Part shown: positions 23,500 to 34,704 of the stretch, piece by piece
Layout: every line of letters begins with the position of its first letter
Position numbering within the stretch: the first letter of the stretch is position 1
From: Talinum fruticosum
Lineage: Eukaryota; Streptophyta; Magnoliopsida; Caryophyllales; Talinaceae
Assembly: GCA_021018815.1 (NCBI GenBank)
Contig: JAITYX010000149.1
Location: 248,001 to 312,000, forward strand
Direction of reading: 5' to 3'
DNA: 64,000 nt
Notes under the pieces: model-generated
The model's input: only the letters and a program-made list of their open reading frames with translations
Databases searched by the model: none
Told to the model about the DNA's origin: nothing
Made by a program: the position numbers and the translations under genes

Positions 23500-25049
23500 T
23501 GCATTCACCGCATTCATTTCACTAAATGAACCCAAAAATGCACTAGAAGCCCTTAATGAACCCGAATGGGTAGAGGCCATGCAAGAAGAGCTGAATCAAT
23601 TCGAGAGAAACCAAGTCCGGACTCCGACCAACCGACCTTCCGACCACCCGGTTATAGGAACCAAATGGGTTTTCAAAAACAAACTGGATGAGGATGGAGT
23701 AGTAGTCGAAATAAAGCTAGACTTGTAGCTCGGGGTTACAATCAAGAAGAAGGAATTGATTGTGGGGAAACCTTTGCACCAAGTAGCTAGGATTGAAGCC
23801 ATTAGAATATCGTTGGCATTTGCATCCTGCATGCATATTAAGCTTTATCAAATGGATGTTAAGTGTGCCTTTCTCAATGGTTTTATTGAAGAAGAGGTCT
23901 ATGTCGAGCAGACCTCCTGGTTTTGAAAACTCGGAATTTCCAAATCATGTTTTCAAACTTCAAAAGGCTCTCTATGGTCTTAAGCAAGCCCCTAGAGCTT
24001 GGTACGAAAGACTGAGCAGACTTCCTGGTTCAAAATGATTTTAAAAGAGGTCGGATCGACAAGACCTATTCATAAAGACCAAAGGAAAAGATTTTCTCAT
24101 TGTTCAAATATATGTTGATGATATTATTTTCGGTGCTACTAATGAATTTCGTGCCGAGAATTTTCTCGAGTTGATGAGTCAAGAGTTCCAAATGAGCATG
24201 ATGGGAGAACTCAACTTCTTCCTTGGGTTGCAAATCAAACAAGACAAAGATGGAATCTTTGTCCATCAATCAAAGTACACCAAGGAACCGCTGAAGAAAT
24301 ACAAGCTTCAAGATGCAAAGCATGCATCTACTCCTATGAGCAAGTAGTATAAAACTCGACTCGGATGAGACGAGTAAAGCAAGAGATCGAAACTCTATCG
24401 AGGTATGATTGGATCACCGCTATATCTTACTTCAAGCGGACCGGATATAATGTTCAGTGTTTGCTTATGCGCACGATTTCAAGCTAATCCAAAAGAATCA
24501 CATCTCACTGCGGTGAAGAGAATATTCGGATATCTTGCAGGCACTCGGAATCTAGGACTCGTGGTACTCCGGAGACTCGTAACCGAGTCCGACTGGGTAC
24601 TCGACGCAGACTACACAGGATACAAAGTTGATCGAAAGAGCACATCCGGAGCTTGCCGCTTCGGGTCAATCCCTAATATCCTGGCACTCAAAGAAGCAAA
24701 ACTCAGTAGCTCTATCAACCTGCGAAGCTGAATATATTGCCGCTGGAGCTTGTTGCGCTCGATTCTCTCGGATAAAACAACACTTGAAGGATTTCGGACT
24801 ATATCTCAACTCAATTCCAATCAAGTGTGACAATCAAAGCGCAATCGGTATCACTAAGAATCCTGTCCAAGCACTCAAAAACAAAGCATATTGAAGTCGG
24901 GTATCATTTCTTACGTGATCACTCGAAAAGGGTGACATTACACTTGAATTCATTCCTACTAATCTTCAATTAGCTGATATCATTACTAAGCCACTTGGTG
25001 AAGATCAATTCGCTTTATTCTGAATGAACTTGGTATGTTAAATGCTTAG
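23500..25049 (+). pseudogene. Copia B reverse transcriptase and RNase H
   Basis: RT starts near 23540 (ALEALNEPEWVEAMQEELNQ). It continues with VIGTKWVFKNKLDEDGVVV and KLYQMDVKCAFLNGFIEEEV, and has the catalytic YVDD at 24111-24122 (IVQIYVDDIIFGAT). RNase H runs from about 24400 (IGSPLYLTSSGPDIMFSV) through YKVDRKSTSGAC, ISWHSKKQNSVALST, CEAEYIAAGACCAR and CDNQSAIGITKNP. It ends ELGMLNA and stop at 25049. Active-site motifs are present. Frame shifts at about 23720, 23930, 24030, 24340 and 24890 are mostly single bases. Compared with C the motif content is well kept. Confidence 0.88.
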
Positions 25050-25682
25050 TTTCGCGTTATGATTCTTGCATTTTTTTTTTCTATGTGCTTTAGGTGTCAA
25101 TAACCATTGGTTCGATTGATCATGTGATACCGAGCTGATAGTTATTTCGTGTTTCGAGTCACTCGAAACTTTTCGAGTCAAACTCGGATGTAGAGAAAAT
25201 TGGACTTCAAATTTTCTGAAGCTATCTCTAGAATAGTGGAGAGTTTCGGATTATATTTTTCAAACTCTTTTCTCTCTCTTTCTCGAGCGCCGCAATCGGA
25301 TCTTAGCCGCAGATTTCAAACCATTGTTATCTCAACCGTTGAAGGAGAACTGTCACACCGGGCATTAATGAGCGAATGACGGGTAAGACGGAACGGAGTT
25401 ACTTAACGGATAGTGAACGGGCGCGCGTATTCTTTATAAATAACGTCTATCCATCTCCCTCTCGGTATTCTCAAACTCCTTCCCTCTCAAACGAAAACCC
25501 TCTCGCGGAAGTTTTTTTTACGTGAACAGCTACTCTTGATCGTCTCGCAAGTGTTGAAGAAGCTCTCTCTCTCGTAAGTTTTTCGATCGCTCTCTTCTCA
25601 TTTTCTTCTCGTTTTCTTCTCTTCTACACCTCCATCTCTTTCTCTTTCTCTTTCGGAAAGTTTCATCTTTTCATCCCTCACA
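25050..25682 (+). other. Copia B region between pol and ORF3, with internal TATA-like box
   Basis: About 630 bases without gene motifs. Its second half is pyrimidine-rich, with many CTCTC runs, like a plant 5' leader. A TATAAATA at 25435-25442 lies 240 bases before the ORF3 start. Copia A has a diverged TAAAAATA at the same relative place (about 44148-44155). Confidence 0.5.
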
Positions 25683-27420
25683 ATGCCTAAAAGAGGAAAC
25701 CACCCCGACTTTCAGGTTTCTTCATCCTCCAAAAGCCCCGCACCAATAAGCCGTAAAGCTCAACCCCTTCAAAACCCGTTGTCACCCGAAGCACCTTGCG
25801 CTGGACGACAAGTTCTTCCCAACAACCAAATTTTCTTGGTTGTCCAACATTCAAACCACAGGAGTCTACCATTTCTTGTGTTTCAATGAGTTCATCTATC
25901 TTGAACTCGTTTCGAAGTTCTATACTCACCTCTCTCACTCGAAAATGTTCTAACCTCTAGGGTTCGTAACATTACTGTTCGTATCAACACCTCTCTCCTT
26001 CACCGACTGTTCAAAGTCTCTTCTCTTTTCTTGAACAAGCAACCCTATCCCCTTCACTCGAAGTCGCCGACGACTTCTTTGAAAAGTACGCTAAAGAATT
26101 CCCCGGGTCCGAAAGAACTTTTCGTGACTCGATTGAAGTCGAAGCCAGGCTTCGTGTTTCCTGCCGATGAGAACCTTCTTCTCACAACATTCTAGCAAGG
26201 AGAACCCCAACTCCAAGCACCTCAAAGCCCTCTTCGATATCCTAGAGGGATACGAAGTCGACCTCTTCCCCTCCATCATTGGAGCGGATGGCCGCCGTGC
26301 CGACTCAACTCCAATCAAAGAAGACCACCTCCCTTCCTTTCGGTGCTCTTCTCACCCTAGTCTTCAAACAATTCCAAGTTCCTCTTCCCTCCGACCCTAA
26401 CGCGGTGTCCGAGGCGGCCATTGTGGTCGGAAAGAAGGAACTCCGAGGGTACGGATACCAGGAAACCAACCCCGGTGTCCGGGTTCACAACTCGTAGCCG
26501 AGGCCTCCTTCTCCACCTCGGACTCGTAAATCAACCCCTCTCCCTCTTCCCTCTTCCCCTGGTGGTGCCTCCACCTCCAAGTGCTTCCAAAACTCTCTCG
26601 CCCTCTTGTCTCCTCGTTTTCATGGACAAGATCACCTCGTGTCTTCCGACTTCAGAGACATGCTAAGAGGTTTCAAGTCTCGTCCTTCGTGGTCCGACCA
26701 TCAACCAAAAGACCGGTCGAGTCCCAAATCCGAGAGCAGCAGTCTCTCGTTCTTGAGATGAGAGAGCTGGTTAAGGAGCGAAGGAGCTGGCCGAGCTCCT
26801 CGAGAGAGACGGTCCAAGGCCGCTCAGGACCTCGATGACTCGGACCCATCCGAGACGTCTTCGAGCCCGGCCCGACCTCCTCGGAGAGCGAGGAAGCCGA
26901 GGAAGCAGAGGAAGAAGCGGAAGATGCAGCGGAGGACGCCGAGGAACCTGCAGCTGAGGCAGCTCCTTCCGGGCCAAGGGAAGAAGAGGCCGTGGCAACC
27001 GCCGAGGGACAGCCTCGCTCCCCAAGCTCAAATTGTCTGTACTCGACTCGCATGGCAGCCTCGAGTGGGTCGAAGATCTCGCTCCTCCAGCCGAGTCAGC
27101 CGGAGCAGCCCCTCCAGCCCCGAGGTCCCAAGGGAAGAACCCCTAGATCCACTTTCTCCGGTCGGCCACTCGAGCCGAGCCCCTGCGAATTGTTCCGGTT
27201 CTCCCTTCGCCGCGCTCAAGCACATCGTCAAGATCGTATCAGCGCCGGCGCACCTCCGCCTCCACTCACAAATCCCCTCCTTCCTAGTTGGAGCCATGCA
27301 CCGAGTCACAATTCCTCGGTGTCTCCGAATTTCTATTTTAAAATCTTCTTTTTGTCCGGACAACTTATGTGTATTACTTGTACTTTTCTCCCTTCTTTTT
27401 GTTTCTTGTTTTTGCTGAAA
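25683..27420 (+). pseudogene. Copia B third ORF (Sirevirus-type accessory ORF), frame-broken
   Basis: Begins at the ATG at 25683 (MPKRGNHPDFQVSSSSKSP), in the same position and with the same start as the copia A ORF (MTKRGSHPDFLGSS). Later segments in shifting frames include FSWLSNIQTTGVYHFLCFNE near 25832, TSLPFGALLTLVFKQFQVPL near 26325 and GKKELRGYGYQETNPGVRVH near 26430. An acidic tail rich in Glu and Ala follows (SEEAEEAEEEAEDAAEDAEE near 26883-26940), then a Ser/Pro/Arg-rich end. Sireviruses carry an extra ORF here, called env-like in SIRE1, and the central part recalls the plant transposon protein domain. No convincing signal peptide or membrane anchor is seen, so an envelope role is not supported by this copy. 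Role unknown. Confidence 0.65.
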
Positions 27421-27690
27421 GGCAAGGGGGAGAAATGTAGTCGAAACTGGTTGTCTTGTTTAGGGGAGTTTTTACTGCCCTTGTAAACTCTTAATGGATT
27501 AATGCATTTCATTATTTCGAGTTCTTTCGTTTCGAGTTAATGAGTTCAAGCACACTTTAATTTGCTCCGATAATTTGCTTTGATATATTGTATATTGCTC
27601 TGTTCAATATGTTCTACTTTTTATCAAACTACTCGGAATCAACCTATTTCTCTCTAACAAAGTTTCGTGTAAGTATGGAATGCCTTTCAT

Positions 27691-27703
27691 CAAAAGGGGA
27701 GAT
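27691..27703 (+). other. Polypurine tract of copia B
   Basis: CAAAAGGGGAGAT lies directly before the 3' LTR start TGAAGACTCGG. This is the standard plus-strand primer position. Confidence 0.9.
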
Positions 27704-29223
27704 TGAAGACTCGGACACTCGCTCTATATCTTTCCGAGTCATGCAAAAGGAATCGGGTATAACGATGTCATTCATATAGTGTTTTGATTCCAAGTCATTC
27801 TCTCGTGTCTTAGAAACTTACTTGAGTGAAATAGTATCTTTCTATGCGATTTGGCCTTCACTTATCTCTTTAATCGCTTTCGGATAGCGACTCGAAAACT
27901 TGTTCTTAATTCCGAGTCCACTCTCACTCGTAGTCCGACTTGTGATTATCTACTCTATTGTTTGCAAAGTCGCAATCGTAGTTCTTTTCGTGATTAGTCT
28001 ACATCAAGTATTTCCCACTCGATATTCGTTATGGAACTTGATTCTTTGCTTAAGACTAAGTCTTATGGAATTCCGAGTATCATGGATATTAGACTCTGAA
28101 AATTCCATTTCTTTTCGACTCGGATAATCTGTTGGTTAATTATCATGATTATGTTATTATCCGTGTCTAACCTTGGACCAAAGTATTTTATACTTTGAGA
28201 ACCGAAGGTGTTTTACTTTTGTAGGTTATTCAATCGAGGATATCTTTTCAAACTACAAAAGTAGCTGGCTTCGTAACGTCAAATCACCAGCGAGATATGG
28301 CTTTTCACCTTCCCCGCTCCAGTCCCGAAGATTGTGTCGAAGCCGCTCTGCTTCCATATCCGGAAAACTGGAACGCTAAGCCTAACGGTGGTTTTCACCA
28401 CACTTTTCAAGACACAACCGATGGTTTTGGGACTTCCAAGAGAGTTGAACCGTTGTCCAACGTCCATATTTCAACGGATACTTTCCGAGTGACTCGGAAA
28501 GCCTTTCACAACGGTCACGAGAGGACTCTCGGTCAGCGAGATGAAGATAACGGCTACTCTGCCTGGGTTATCTATAAATAGAAGCCACCTCACAAGACTT
28601 GAAGGTTGCCGAACATATTGTCTATACACTTACTTGATCAAAGTTACCGTATTTACTCTCAATCTTCAACTTACAACTCCCACTCGTAATTCATTACTTT
28701 CGAGTTGTAAGGTCTTGTACTTCGTTACAAACACTTCTTACATTCTTTGTAAGGTCCCTTGACTAAGCCGTAAGGGTTAACTCAGCTTAGTTGTCCCTAG
28801 CTGTAAGGGTTATCTCAGCTAGGAAGTACTAGATCGGATAAGGGAACTTCGAGTCTAGGAAAACTTGTACAGAGTTGTCTAAGGGAGCAACTCGGGTTCG
28901 ATCAAGTTCACGGTATTTTGTGGACTCAAAATAGTGGATTTGACTTCGTGTCCGGATTGACACGGGCCGTGGTTTTCTGCCCCAGGAGGGTTTCCACGTA
29001 AAATCTCTGTGTTCTCTTTACGAGTTCATTCTAGACTCGGACAGTCTTTGTGCACCAATCTTTTCGATTCATTGATTTCGAGTCCTATCTTTTCGACTCG
29101 TTATTTGACTCGGAATCTGTCTTTGGCTCTTTTCGCACAAAAGTGCGGTTATTTCTAAAAGATTTTTCTATCACCCTATTCACCCCCTCTAGGGTGACTC
29201 GGACTCTCCCGAGCAAACCTTCA
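27704..29223 (+). repeat. Copia B 3' LTR
   Basis: A 1520-base LTR matching 18686-20207. A TATAAATA is at 28573-28580. The AGGTG target duplication follows at 29224-29228. Confidence 0.95.
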
Positions 29224-29228
29224 AGGTG

Positions 29229-30100
29229 CATTATGGTTATAGAGACACCGAATCGAGCAGATAACTCACTAAAAATCGATAATAAACTTGTTTTGCAAAC
29301 CTTTTTTTTTCCAATTATATATATATATGTATAACTCCATTCAAGCACATATTTGAGGCCCATATAGGGTCTTAGAAATATAACACTCCCTGTCTCCCAC
29401 TCACCCAAACAGAGGTGCTGGAGTTAATACTCTATTTTTTTTCTTTTCTTTCTCTTTTCGTTAGTATGGTTCGAGCCATTGATCGGCCCAAAAGGGGCAT
29501 GACTCTCCCAGCATGGGTTACTCCATTCATAAGGCTCAACTTGAGACCTAAACTTAAGCGAAATGGCGCCGAGCCACCAACTCCGACCCATGTTGGTAAA
29601 CTAACAATTTTTATTTTTTATTTTTTTATTATTTTTTTAGGCAAAACAAGAAAAATCAAAATTTTAATGAGTCAATCTGCTAAGTTCGAGTAGTCTAGGT
29701 GAACGGTTTAAGTCAATTTATTGCCTCTATCACGATTATATAGCATGATCAATTGGACATAAAAATTATGATTATCACTAATTGAAGAAATATATGAGGA
29801 TCAACTCAAACAACTCCGAATGACAATTAACATGTTCAAATTTCTCACTTTCAAAGGGAAAGAAAAATTAGAAACAGAAAAATTTAAGCAAGTTAACCTA
29901 GCATATATTCATGTTCATGCATTTCTTTACAAGAAAGACACTAATTTTTTATTTATTTATTTATTTTTTAAATAAGATAAATATAAATGCATAAAATTAA
30001 AATGCAGGATGCACTCCCCCACACTTAATTCATGCATTGTCCCTAATGCATGCTAAATAAAAATAAAAGTAAAATTAAAGTAAAAATTATAGAAACTTCC
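29229..30100 (-). other. Gypsy G 3' noncoding interior, continued
   Basis: AT-rich sequence between copia B and the gag/protease remnant of G. On the minus strand near 30055-30010 it has the motif AAGTGTGGGGGAG after GGGACAATGCATG, which is common downstream of pol in Athila-like elements. A plus-strand open frame at 29466-29600 has no recognisable family and is not called. No other gene is seen. Confidence 0.6.
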
Positions 30101-30109
30101 CGAGAAAAT

Positions 30110-31772
30110 GTTGGGTTGCCTCCCAACCAAGTGCCTTTGTTTACCGTCTTTGGCTCGACACCTTTGTAACTCAAGGATCATTCAGTTGCATTTCCCACAC
30201 TAAATTGACAAGGTCTCCTGCATACTTGCAATTAGTGGGAGATTTCTTTTCGAAAAGAATATATGTATTCTCCCCACACTTACCTTTTTGTTCCTTTTCA
30301 ATTTTAATTTGTTCGTGAATAGATCTTTAAGGAACTTAGCATAACGAGGTTCCCGTTTCATGGTATCTAGAAGAGGAATGTTTGTTTCTACCTTCCTAGA
30401 TACTTCTATAATATCTTCAATTGCCTCGTCTATCGTAGGAGTTGTGCTTATCAATCTACTAGGAAAAGATGGGATAGGCTTGTAAAGATCTTTTTATTTT
30501 CACCTATTTCCTTAGCATTAGAGGCGTCATCTTTGTTTTGGTCAAGTTCAGATTTCTTGACCTTTAATTCCGACTCTACCTCTATGTTTTTCCTAGATTC
30601 CTCTAACTCTTTCCCACTTTTAAGTGTTATGACACTCACATTTTCTTTTGGATCTTGGAAAGGTTGAGATTTCATTTGGGCTTGCAGGTTACTAATTATG
30701 GTATCATTGGCAATCTGTCTCTCTTGAACCCGCTTAATGGTCATCTCTAAGCTTTGGAACCTAAGGTCAGTCTCCTTTTCTCGGTCATCCATCTTCTTAA
30801 TGATTTGGTCTAAAAGATAATTAGTTTTGTCCTGAGCAAATGATTGATCAAATTCTAGGGGTTTTCTTCAAATCCATACCTAAGGTTAGAGTAGTCACTC
30901 CATTCTTCATAAGTGTTCGAGAATGGATCATGGTTCATTTGACCTTGGTTGGAAAAAATAGCATTCACATGCCCTCTTTGTTGAGTAGGGCATGAATCGA
31001 GTAGGGTGCCCCTCTAAACAACAAATTTTACAAGCTACTGTTTCTCCTCTATTGACCAATTTGTTCAACATAACAATAATTTGGGACAATTGGATCTCTA
31101 CAGATGAACCTAAATTGAACTCATTAACATTGCTAAATTGGATATCTCCAATTCCAAATTGTTGAGTATTTTGGGCCATAATATTAAACAATTCTCTACC
31201 CCGAGTTGGAGTCTTATTAAACAAGGTACCTCCACTGGCAACATCTACCATATTTCTATCTATTGGCAATAAACCTTCATAAAAATATTGAATCAACAAA
31301 TGCTCGTAAATTTGATGTTGGGGACAACTAGCACATAATTTATTAAAACGCTCCCAATATTCGAAAAAGTCTCTCCAGTCATCCGTGTAATGCCACAAAT
31401 TTCCTTTCTAATGGAACCTATCCTAGATGCAGGAAAAATTTCTCTAAAAACGCTTTATGAACTTCGGTCCATGTAGTGAATGTTGCAGGTGGTAAGTAAT
31501 AAAACCAGTCTTTAGCCTTATCCTCGAAGTGAAAAGGGAAAGGCTCTCAACTTAATTTGATCTTGGGTGATTCCCTCAAGTTGCATAGTGGAACATGTAA
31601 TAATAAACTCATTGATATGACGATATGGGTCCTCACCGAGCAGTCCATGAAATTTAGGTAACATACTTAAAAATCCGGAGTTCGGTTTTAGTGGTCGGTC
31701 CAATGCAGGATATGAGATAGGTAAAAGTTGTGTATCCAAGTTAGGTGCAGCAAGTTCACGTAAGGTAGTCAT
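30110..31772 (-). pseudogene. gag: Gypsy G gag with start of protease region
   Basis: The ATG is at 31772 (MTTLRELAAPN). The first open frame ends at 31518, just after LRAFPFSLRG, because the site that reads CCCGAAG in the other copy reads CCTCGAAG here. It resumes at 31398-30928 (WRDFFEYWERFNKLCASCP, then TLFNKTP) with the zinc knuckle region near 31040-30990 (CKICCLEGHPT). It continues at 30792-30451 (MDDREKETDLRFQS) and at 30454-30200 (PTIDEAIEDIIEVSRKVE). The end resembles the segment just before gypsy protease, but the DTGA-type active site is not present. Gag function would be particle assembly. No RT or integrase follows. Confidence 0.85.
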
Positions 31773-31968
31773 CTCAATAATTGTAGAACTTATAGAAACA
31801 GAATCGAAACACTTACTTGGCTTTCAACTTCGTCAAATGTATACTCCTTTTCAAATTAAAAAAAAAGCACTAAAAAAACAAAACTATGAAAACAAACTAT
31901 TAAAGTTACAAAAAGTAATAAAAGTAGTAAATCTAAAATAAATAAAACTAAAAACTATTATTTTCTTT

Positions 31969-31984
31969 CCCAGCAACGGCGCCA
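31969..31984 (-). other. Primer binding site, tRNA-Asp type (gypsy G)
   Basis: The plus strand reads CCCAGCAACGGCGCCA, matching the 3' end of plant tRNA-Asp(GTC). It lies five bases inside the 5' LTR. Confidence 0.87.
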
Positions 31985-31989
31985 AAATT

Positions 31990-34133
31990 TGTTAGCTTGT
32001 CGTACGACTACAAATTAAACCATTACTTAGACTTATAATTAAGAATATAGCATAGGGAAGTAGGGATCGAATCCACGAGGAAAGATATAATAACATGCAA
32101 GTTTTAATCTAATTAAATTTACTACTCTTAAAAACAAAACAGAAAATATAAATTAAAATCAATAGCTAAAATTCATAGAAAATTATCTAATAACTAAATA
32201 AATAATTTATGCAGAATAATAAAACTACAATAACCCAGAAATATTTTTTTATAATTTTTCAGAATAATTAAAACAGAAAACTAAAGCAGAAAATAAACAA
32301 ATTCTAAAACAGAAAATTAAATAAATAATATTCTGCACTAAATTAATTACGAAAATAAATACTAAAATTATCCAGAATAATAATACTAAATTTCTAAACC
32401 TAACCAGACCCTAAAAATATAAAAACAAAATTTAAAATCTAATTTACGAATTTATTTTATTAAAAACCTGCAGTAATTAAATTCAAGAATTAAATCTGAA
32501 AAAATATCAAATTAATTCCAAAAATTCTAAAATTTAATCACAGCAAAATAGGACTCTATCTAAACCCTAAAAGAAAATAAAATACGAAAAATAACAAAAG
32601 AAACTATTTTTAAACTAATTTCTAACAAACTAACTCAAAAATAATAAAAACTAACAGAAAATTAATTCTGAAAATTAAAATATATAAAGACTCAAAATTA
32701 AATTAAAATAAAATTACTAAAACTAATCTAAAATAATGATCTTTACGGGGGTTTAATGAAATTGATAATAAAAGACTATAACTTTATAAGTAAAAATTAA
32801 TAAACTCAAGAAAATAACTAAAAGCAAACAAATAATTGTCAAAGATAGCAATTTATAAAAACACTTAGTATAATCTATATCCACCATGCAAATTATTATT
32901 TATCATTAACACACAAATTGATCTACCCATGAGCTAAACTGTAGAAGACAACCACTAGCGGATCTTCCCGTTTTTCCTTAGTTATTAGTTTACTTAGGCC
33001 TGGCCCTAATATAAACCCTACTAATATTGATAACCCTAGCACTAGCACTAGAATTTAATCAAATTAGAGCATTAAGAATTAGAAAAACATCATCTAGCAC
33101 CTAATAACCAATCTACTAGCAAATTGATTTAAGAAGGATCTATGATAATTTCCTAATTAAAAGAGATGGGTATGAGTCATCCATGATTAACTAGGGTGAT
33201 ACTTATGTCTAAAAGATCAAGCAATTACGTACTTAAACCCTTTAAACTATCGAATGAATTCATATAAAATCAATTAGTGTGCACTCTAATTAATTAAACA
33301 TAAAATCATAAACATTAAACACAAATTATCATAGAATCATGGATCGAATCAATAAGACAATAAAAATCGAAACTTTGTTTCAAAATAAATAATTTAACAT
33401 GGCTTCAAGTAGATTATACTAAGTATAAGAAAAACTACTCACACATAATGTAATTTAAAACATGTAAACTAAATAAAACTAGCATCTTTAATATTAATCT
33501 AACAATAAAAACTCAATCTTTTCTAATAAAAATTACCAAACTAAATTATACTACCGATATTAGTTTCTTTGACCCGGAAGATGAAGAAGATGATGATGAA
33601 TGGTGGCTGGCTGGGATATGGCGAGTGGTAGCGAGTGCAAGGAGCAGCGAGCGGCAGCAGAGTGCTGGCGGCTCGGACAGCAAGGTGGTGCGATCGATGT
33701 GAGCAGCGAGTAGGTGGCTGGGATGTGTGTGTGCTGCGTGGACAGCAAGGGAAGAAAGGGTGATGATTGTGTGTGGCTGGCTTCCCGGTCTCCCTCTCCA
33801 TGATGATAATAAGTAGTATATATAGGGTGAAAGAGTTAGGGTTTATTTCTCTTTCTTCTCTTCTAAGTTTTCTTTTCTATTCCACTTAGGATTTCCTAAA
33901 ATATAATATCCTAAAATAAATATTCTATTACATATTATATTTATGGACCGACTTCATATATTTTCTTGGATGCTTGTCGGTAGCTAAAAATCCACTTTTA
34001 ACGACTTTTCTTCTCTTCCCCACTTTATTCGATAATTACCTATAAATAGACAAAATAGAATAAATTAGATAAAATAAACTATATAATATAAACTAAATAA
34101 CTACTAAAAATACGTATAAAATACGACTTAACA
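31990..34133 (-). repeat. 5' LTR of gypsy G
   Basis: A 2144-base LTR, TG at 31990 to CA at 34133, near-identical to 16209-18365 and 1689-3828. It is followed by the GTACT target duplication (34134-34138) and then copia A RNase H. Confidence 0.95.
33816..33844 (-). promoter_or_regulatory. Putative promoter of gypsy G: telo-box and TATA box
   Basis: AAACCCTAA at 33844-33836 and CTATATATAC at 33825-33816 on the minus strand. This is the 5' LTR, so it is the promoter expected to transcribe G. Confidence 0.55.
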
Positions 34134-34704
34134 GTACTCAAGGGACTCGAACTGTCTCTCACTGGATATTCGGATGCCGATTACGCTGGATACAAAGTTG
34201 ATAGAAAGAGCACTTCAGGAGCTTGCCAATTTCTAGGTCAATCCTTAATATCTTGGCACTCAAAGAAGCAAAACTCGGTAGCTCTATCAACTGCCGAGGC
34301 TGAGTATATTGCAGCTGGAGCATGCTCGCGCTCGGATCTTATGAATAAAGCAACACTTGAGAGATCTTGGACTTTCTTTCAAATCGGTTCCAATCAAGTG
34401 TGACAATCGGAGTGCAATTAGCATCACCCAAAATCCAGTTCAGCACTCAAAGACAAAGCACATTGAGGTCGGTATCATTTCTTAAGAGACCATTCCGAGA
34501 AAGGTGATATTGAACTCAATTTCATTCTTACCAATCTTCAACTAGCTGATATCTTTACTAAGTCTCTTGGTGAGGATCAGTTTTGCTTTATTAGGAATGA
34601 GCTTGGTATGATAAATGCATAATTATGTGCTTTCTATGAGAAAATCTAATTACATGATTATGTGTTATGTGTTTACAACTCGTTGATAACCATTAGTTCG
34701 GTTG
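34134..34704 (+). pseudogene. Copia A RNase H C-terminal part and pol end
   Basis: Continues the domain broken at 16208: SDADYAGYKVDRKSTSGAC near 34170, ISWHSKKQNSVALST near 34255, AEYIAAGAC near 34300. It ends LQLADIFTKSLGEDQ then NELGMINA and stop at 34622. It lacks an uninterrupted CDNQSAI segment because of frame shifts near 34320-34460. The noncoding tail runs to the D insertion. GGTTG at 34700-34704 is the D target site; the duplicate copy reads AGTTG. Confidence 0.88.

Larger units (their letters stand above)
18686..29223 (+). mobile_element. Copia B (Sirevirus-like), complete LTR to LTR, nested in G
   Basis: A 10.5-kb copia element with AGGTG target duplications at 18681-18685 and 29224-29228, matching LTRs of 1522 and 1520 bases, an initiator-Met primer site and a polypurine tract. 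Gene order is gag, coiled-coil spacer, protease, integrase, RT, RNase H, then a third ORF before the 3' LTR. LTR differences fall almost only at CAG/CTG-type sites, so the insertion is very young. It lacks part of integrase. Confidence 0.95.
16209..34133 (-). mobile_element. Gypsy G (Athila/Calypso-like), complete boundaries, gag-only, hosts copia B
   Basis: Minus-strand LTR element with the 3' LTR at left (16209-18365) and the 5' LTR at right (31990-34133), bounded by GTACT target duplications in copia A. Without B its interior is only about 3.1 kb: primer binding site, gag, a short protease-proximal segment and 3' noncoding sequence. RT, RNase H and integrase are absent, so it depends on another element for movement. 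The tRNA-Asp primer site and the AAGTGTGGGGGAG motif of the 3' region suggest the Athila group. Confidence 0.9.

Noticed and set aside
26673..27363. Minus-strand frames at 26673-27053 and 27028-27363
   Set aside because: They are antisense to the acidic and Ser/Pro-rich tail of the copia B third ORF and reflect its composition.
29466..29693. Small plus-strand ORF with a possible short intron
   Set aside because: No family match. The GT...T-rich...AG stretch is under 50 bases, too short for a usual plant intron, and the region is 3' noncoding sequence of gypsy G.
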